Below are positions 61,376 to 64,000 of a stretch of DNA of 64,000 nt, piece after piece (the first letter of the stretch is position 1; every line of letters starts with the position of its first letter). This stretch comes from Chryseosolibacter sp964393795 (GTDB taxonomy: Bacteria > Bacteroidota > Bacteroidia > Cytophagales > Cyclobacteriaceae). The stretch spans positions 18,290-82,289 of the forward strand of contig CAYMWA010000002.1 in the NCBI GenBank assembly GCA_964393795.1, read 5' to 3'. The notes under the pieces are model-generated. The model searched no databases. It saw only the letters and a program-made list of their open reading frames with translations, and had not been told where the DNA came from. A program made the position numbers and the translations under genes.

Positions 61376-62143
61376 ATGAAGCTGCTTTTTCTGTTGTCGA
61401 TGTTTGCTTGTTTTGCTGTGCAGGCACAAGACATGTCGTTGTATCAAAAGCATCAATACGTATCCGATGGTGACACGTTGCCATACCGGATACTCTACCC
61501 GGAGCACTATGACAAGCGTGTCAAATATCCGCTGATACTGGTGCTGCACGGGGCTGGTGAACGCGGCAATGACAACGAGAAGCAATTGGTACACGGTGCC
61601 CGACTTTTTGTCGATCCCACAGTCAGGGAAAAATACCCGGCGATTGTTGTATTTCCCCAATGTCCCACCGGAAATTATTGGTCTTCTGTAAACATTCAAC
61701 GCGGAGAGGGTCAACTGGCGCTTGATTTTGACTATGACCGGCCGGCCATGTGGCCGTTGACGCACGCGATAGCGCTTGTCAAACAACTGATAAAGGACGA
61801 GTCGGTTGACCGTCGTCGCGTCTACATTACCGGCCTCTCGATGGGAGGTATGGGCACGTTTGAAGCGGTGTATCGCTATCCTAAAACTTTTGCGGCGGCG
61901 TTGCCCATCTGCGGTGGTGGCGACACGGCGCACTACAAGAAGGTGAAGTTGCCGTTCTGGGTGTTTCACGGAAGCGCAGACAACGTGGTTGTGGTAGACT
62001 ATTCAAGGGCGATGGTGCAAAAGTTGAAGGAGCTGAACGTTGAAGTGAAGTACACCGAATATCCGGGAGTCATGCACAACAGCTGGGACAGCGCCTTTGC
62101 AGAGCCGGACTTCCTGGAGTGGATGTTCCAACAGCGGCGATAA
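61376..62143 (+). CDS. Exported alpha/beta-hydrolase (carboxylesterase type)
   Basis: A 255-residue exported hydrolase: signal peptide MKLLFLLSMFACFAVQAQ, then an alpha/beta-hydrolase with the oxyanion region LILVLHGAGERGNDN, nucleophile elbow GLSMGGMGTFE with the catalytic Ser, an acid in WVFHGSADNVV and His in YPGVMHNSWDSAF. The layout resembles dienelactone hydrolase or prolyl-oligopeptidase-like esterases often tied to plant polysaccharide side chains. Substrate unknown. It is separate from infB by 110 bases that show no clear promoter. Confidence 0.88.
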   Translation: MKLLFLLSMFACFAVQAQDMSLYQKHQYVSDGDTLPYRILYPEHYDKRVKYPLILVLHGAGERGNDNEKQLVHGARLFVDPTVREKYPAIVVFPQCPTGNYWSSVNIQRGEGQLALDFDYDRPAMWPLTHAIALVKQLIKDESVDRRRVYITGLSMGGMGTFEAVYRYPKTFAAALPICGGGDTAHYKKVKLPFWVFHGSADNVVVVDYSRAMVQKLKELNVEVKYTEYPGVMHNSWDSAFAEPDFLEWMFQQRR

Positions 62144-62161
62144 GTCCATCTTTAAAGGCAT

Positions 62162-62186
62162 AAAAAAAGTCCCGCCTTCGCGGGAC
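62162..62186 (-). terminator. Intrinsic terminator after lemA
   Basis: On the minus strand a perfect 7-bp stem GTCCCGC/GCGGGAC (62169-62175 with 62180-62186) with a GAAG loop is followed by seven T (complement of 62162-62168). It fits the end of the lemA transcript; on the plus strand no T-run follows, though the hairpin might still help stop the esterase transcript. Confidence 0.85.
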
Positions 62187-62217
62187 CCTCTCTAAGTGCA
62201 AGCAGAGAGAAAAGTTC

Positions 62218-62796
62218 TTAGAATGTTACGGTCGGTGCGTCCTGTGCCTGTGCCGAGGCCTCGAAACCTTCTTTCGGAGAGAAATCTTCTCCACCACCGA
62301 ACATGTTCAAGGCCATCCTCTTGAAATAACCCCGAACATACGAATTATATTCCCTGACGGCGTCATTATAACGCTGACGGGCGATGTTTATTCTGTTCTC
62401 AGTGCCTTCCAGCTGTGCCTGAAGATCCTGAAAGTTTTGTGTTGACCGGATTTGTGGATACGCTTCAAAGGCGAGATTGATGGCCGTGTTGATCCTGCGG
62501 CCCGCCAGTTCCAGGTCTTCGGGCGTCTGGGCGCTGGTGATACCCGCCCGTGCGCGGGTTACTTCCGTGAGAATACCCCTTTCGTTTTCCGCCGCTCCCT
62601 GTACGGTAGCGACAAGGTTCGGTATCAGGTCAGCCCGGCGCTGGTATGTCGCCTGCACATCGGCAAATTCTGCCTTTACCCTTTCCTGCGACTGAATGGC
62701 GCTGTCATACACGCCCGTTCCCCACATAAAGAAACCAAAAGCAAACAAGACAATAAGCCCGACGACTACAAGGGCTGCTATAAGACCTTTTCCCAT
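62218..62796 (-). CDS. LemA-family protein
   Basis: A 192-residue protein from the ATG at 62796 (MGKGLIAALVVVGLIVLFAFGFF), with one N-terminal membrane helix and a helical-bundle domain outside the membrane. The LemA signature VYDSAIQSQERVKAEFADVQATYQRRADLIPNLVATVQGAAENERGIL is very clear, as are ENRINIARQRYNDAVREYNSYVRG and the final FGGGEDFSPKEGFEASAQAQDAPTVTF. LemA proteins often pair with TPM-domain proteins, absent here. Function is not settled. A strong terminator follows its stop. Confidence 0.94.
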   Translation of the reverse strand: MGKGLIAALVVVGLIVLFAFGFFMWGTGVYDSAIQSQERVKAEFADVQATYQRRADLIPNLVATVQGAAENERGILTEVTRARAGITSAQTPEDLELAGRRINTAINLAFEAYPQIRSTQNFQDLQAQLEGTENRINIARQRYNDAVREYNSYVRGYFKRMALNMFGGGEDFSPKEGFEASAQAQDAPTVTF

Positions 62797-62881
62797 ATTG
62801 GTGTTTTTTTGCGCAAAATAATGAAAATCAATTGCGTTGCCATGTTTTACCAAGCAATAGAACGACCGCAGCAGCTGTCCT

Positions 62882-62975
62882 TACAACTCTGCAACTTGCA
62901 ACCTGCAACTCTGCAACCTGCAACCTGCAACCTGCAACCTGTAACTTGCAACTTGCAACTCTGCAACCTGCAACC
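62882..62975. repeat. Heptad repeat (TGCAACC) between lemA and prfA
   Basis: Thirteen units, mostly TGCAACC or TGCAACT, with three 8-base variants ending TC, run from 62882 to 62975. The last unit overlaps the stop codon of prfA (minus strand) by one base. The array occupies most of the space between prfA and the lemA start. Confidence 0.8.
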
Positions 62976-64000
62976 TATTTCGCCGCTTCTGCCATCCGTT
63001 CGGCACTGTCGGCGATCCGGAGTTGTTCGATGAAATCATCAATCTCTCCGTTCATGATCGCGGCCAGGTTATGTTGCGTGTATCCGATGCGATGATCGGT
63101 TACGCGCGATTGCGGGTAGTTGTAGGTTCTGATTTTTTCAGACCGGTCGCCCGAACGCACCATCGACTTGCGTGCGGCGCCTATCTCCGACTGCTGCTTT
63201 TCCAATTCCATTTCGTAGAGTTTTGTCTTGAGCATTTTGAGCGCCCGTTCGCGGTTGCCGTGCTGCGACCGTTCTATCTGACAGGTGACAACGATGCCTG
63301 TTGGCTTATGTGTCATCTGCACCTTCGTCTCCACCTTGTTGACGTTCTGGCCGCCGGCGCCGCTTGATCGTGCTGTCTGCACCTCCAGATCAGCAGGATT
63401 GATTTCGACTTCCTCGACATCTTCAATCTCGGGCAGCACAACGACCGAAGCGGCCGATGTATGCACCCGCCCCATCTGCTCCGTTTCCGGTACCCGCTGT
63501 ACACGGTGCACCCCGGATTCAAACTTCAGAAGGCCGTACGCCCCGTCACCGGTGATGCTGCTGATAACTTCCTTATAGCCGCCCGCCGTGCCTTCCGTTA
63601 CATCGACGACGGCCATCTTTAGTCCGTGCCGATCGCAAAAACGCTGATACATCCGCCAGAGATCTCCTGCGAAAATGGCGGCTTCATCGCCCCCCGTGCC
63701 GGCCCTGATTTCGAGCAATACGTTCTTGTCGTCGTGGGGATCCTTCGGGATCAACAGCTCTTTAAGCGTGGCTTCCAGTCCTTCAATCTTCGTTTCAAGT
63801 TCATCGATCTCGGATTTGGCGAATTCCCGCATTTCGGGATCTTTCTCCTTGTCGAGCACGTCTTTCGCCTGCTGCAAATGCTTCCGGGCTTCGGTCAATG
63901 CCTTGTATTTTACGACGATCTTCTCGAGGTCGCGGTACTCTTTGCTGAGCTGTGAATATTTTTTCATATCCTTGACCGTCTCCGGTTGCGCCAGCAGTTG
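62975..64000 (-). CDS. prfA: Peptide chain release factor 1, 5' end missing
   Basis: Class I release factor reading UAA and UAG. About 341 residues are visible; the frame is open to the right edge (QLLAQPETVKDMKKYSQ), and RF1 is usually near 357 residues, so about 15 residues are lost. The codon-recognition PxT-type motif region (VQRVPETEQMGRVHTSAASVVVLPE) and the catalytic GGQ (ARSSGAGGQNVNKVET) are intact. The C-terminus RIADSAERMAEAAK ends at a TAG that overlaps the heptad array. Confidence 0.97.
   Translation of the reverse strand, partial: QLLAQPETVKDMKKYSQLSKEYRDLEKIVVKYKALTEARKHLQQAKDVLDKEKDPEMREFAKSEIDELETKIEGLEATLKELLIPKDPHDDKNVLLEIRAGTGGDEAAIFAGDLWRMYQRFCDRHGLKMAVVDVTEGTAGGYKEVISSITGDGAYGLLKFESGVHRVQRVPETEQMGRVHTSAASVVVLPEIEDVEEVEINPADLEVQTARSSGAGGQNVNKVETKVQMTHKPTGIVVTCQIERSQHGNRERALKMLKTKLYEMELEKQQSEIGAARKSMVRSGDRSEKIRTYNYPQSRVTDHRIGYTQHNLAAIMNGEIDDFIEQLRIADSAERMAEAAK

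Noticed and set aside
62882..62975. CRISPR array
   Set aside because: The period is 7-8 bases with no spacers and no cas genes; it is a simple tandem repeat.

Overview
The window looks like chromosomal DNA of a member of the Bacteroidota, most likely Cytophagales/Cytophagia. The evidence is a fused MurF-alanine racemase, DUF4783 and DUF2911 proteins, a LETM1-related protein of the type seen in this phylum, an rpsU-xerC-hpf gene order, weak Shine-Dalgarno sites, and several promoters of the phylum-typical form TTG-N17..21-TAnnTTTG. Genes are densely packed; no gap between genes exceeds about 270 bases. I see no tRNA, rRNA, insertion sequence, prophage or CRISPR array. The first gene (recJ) and the last (prfA) are cut by the window edges.

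1-9.2 kb: recJ and lptB on the plus strand, then a minus-strand group (DUF4783 protein, nadC, YcxB-like protein, recX), then a plus-strand run gpmI, lipoprotein, ABC exporter, Fur-family regulator. 9.3-18 kb: a TerC-type membrane protein faces a long minus-strand series feoA-feoB, HEAT-cyclophilin lipoprotein, purK, purE, LETM1/TerB-like protein. A promoter and a good dyad sit just upstream of feoA. 17.8-27.2 kb: a 56-residue micro-protein, murF-alr, a probable metal (zinc?) uptake pair (TonB receptor plus lipoprotein) with a palindrome at its start, a HisA-like enzyme lacking one catalytic aspartate, a PD40-repeat protein and a DUF2911 protein.

27.3-34.8 kb: a 37-residue membrane peptide with a LOG-family hydrolase, a retropepsin-PDZ protein, a degenerate receiver protein, then the most interesting stretch: FAD oxidoreductase, TIM-barrel isomerase, divergent UbiA prenyltransferase, type III polyketide synthase and methyltransferase. 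Together these could make a methylated, oxidised and possibly prenylated polyketide (quinone-like) whose structure cannot be read from the sequence. 34.9-46 kb: transport and housekeeping genes (CorA, TauE-like), a PLP enzyme, a radical SAM protein behind a pair of 21-bp-phased AT-rich palindromes, an M20 peptidase and a giant (about 1,650-residue) exported protein of unknown function.

46-64 kb: an RsmI-type methyltransferase, metK, hpf, xerC, rpsU, an acyl-CoA dehydrogenase, a nucleotide-sugar cassette (ugd, UDP-xylose synthase, rfbB, rfbA), an M28 peptidase, the rimP-nusA-infB translation operon with a terminator-like leader hairpin, an esterase, lemA and prfA. Three intergenic spaces in the last 10 kb are filled by 7-bp repeats of different sequence, which abut or overlap the neighbouring start and stop codons.
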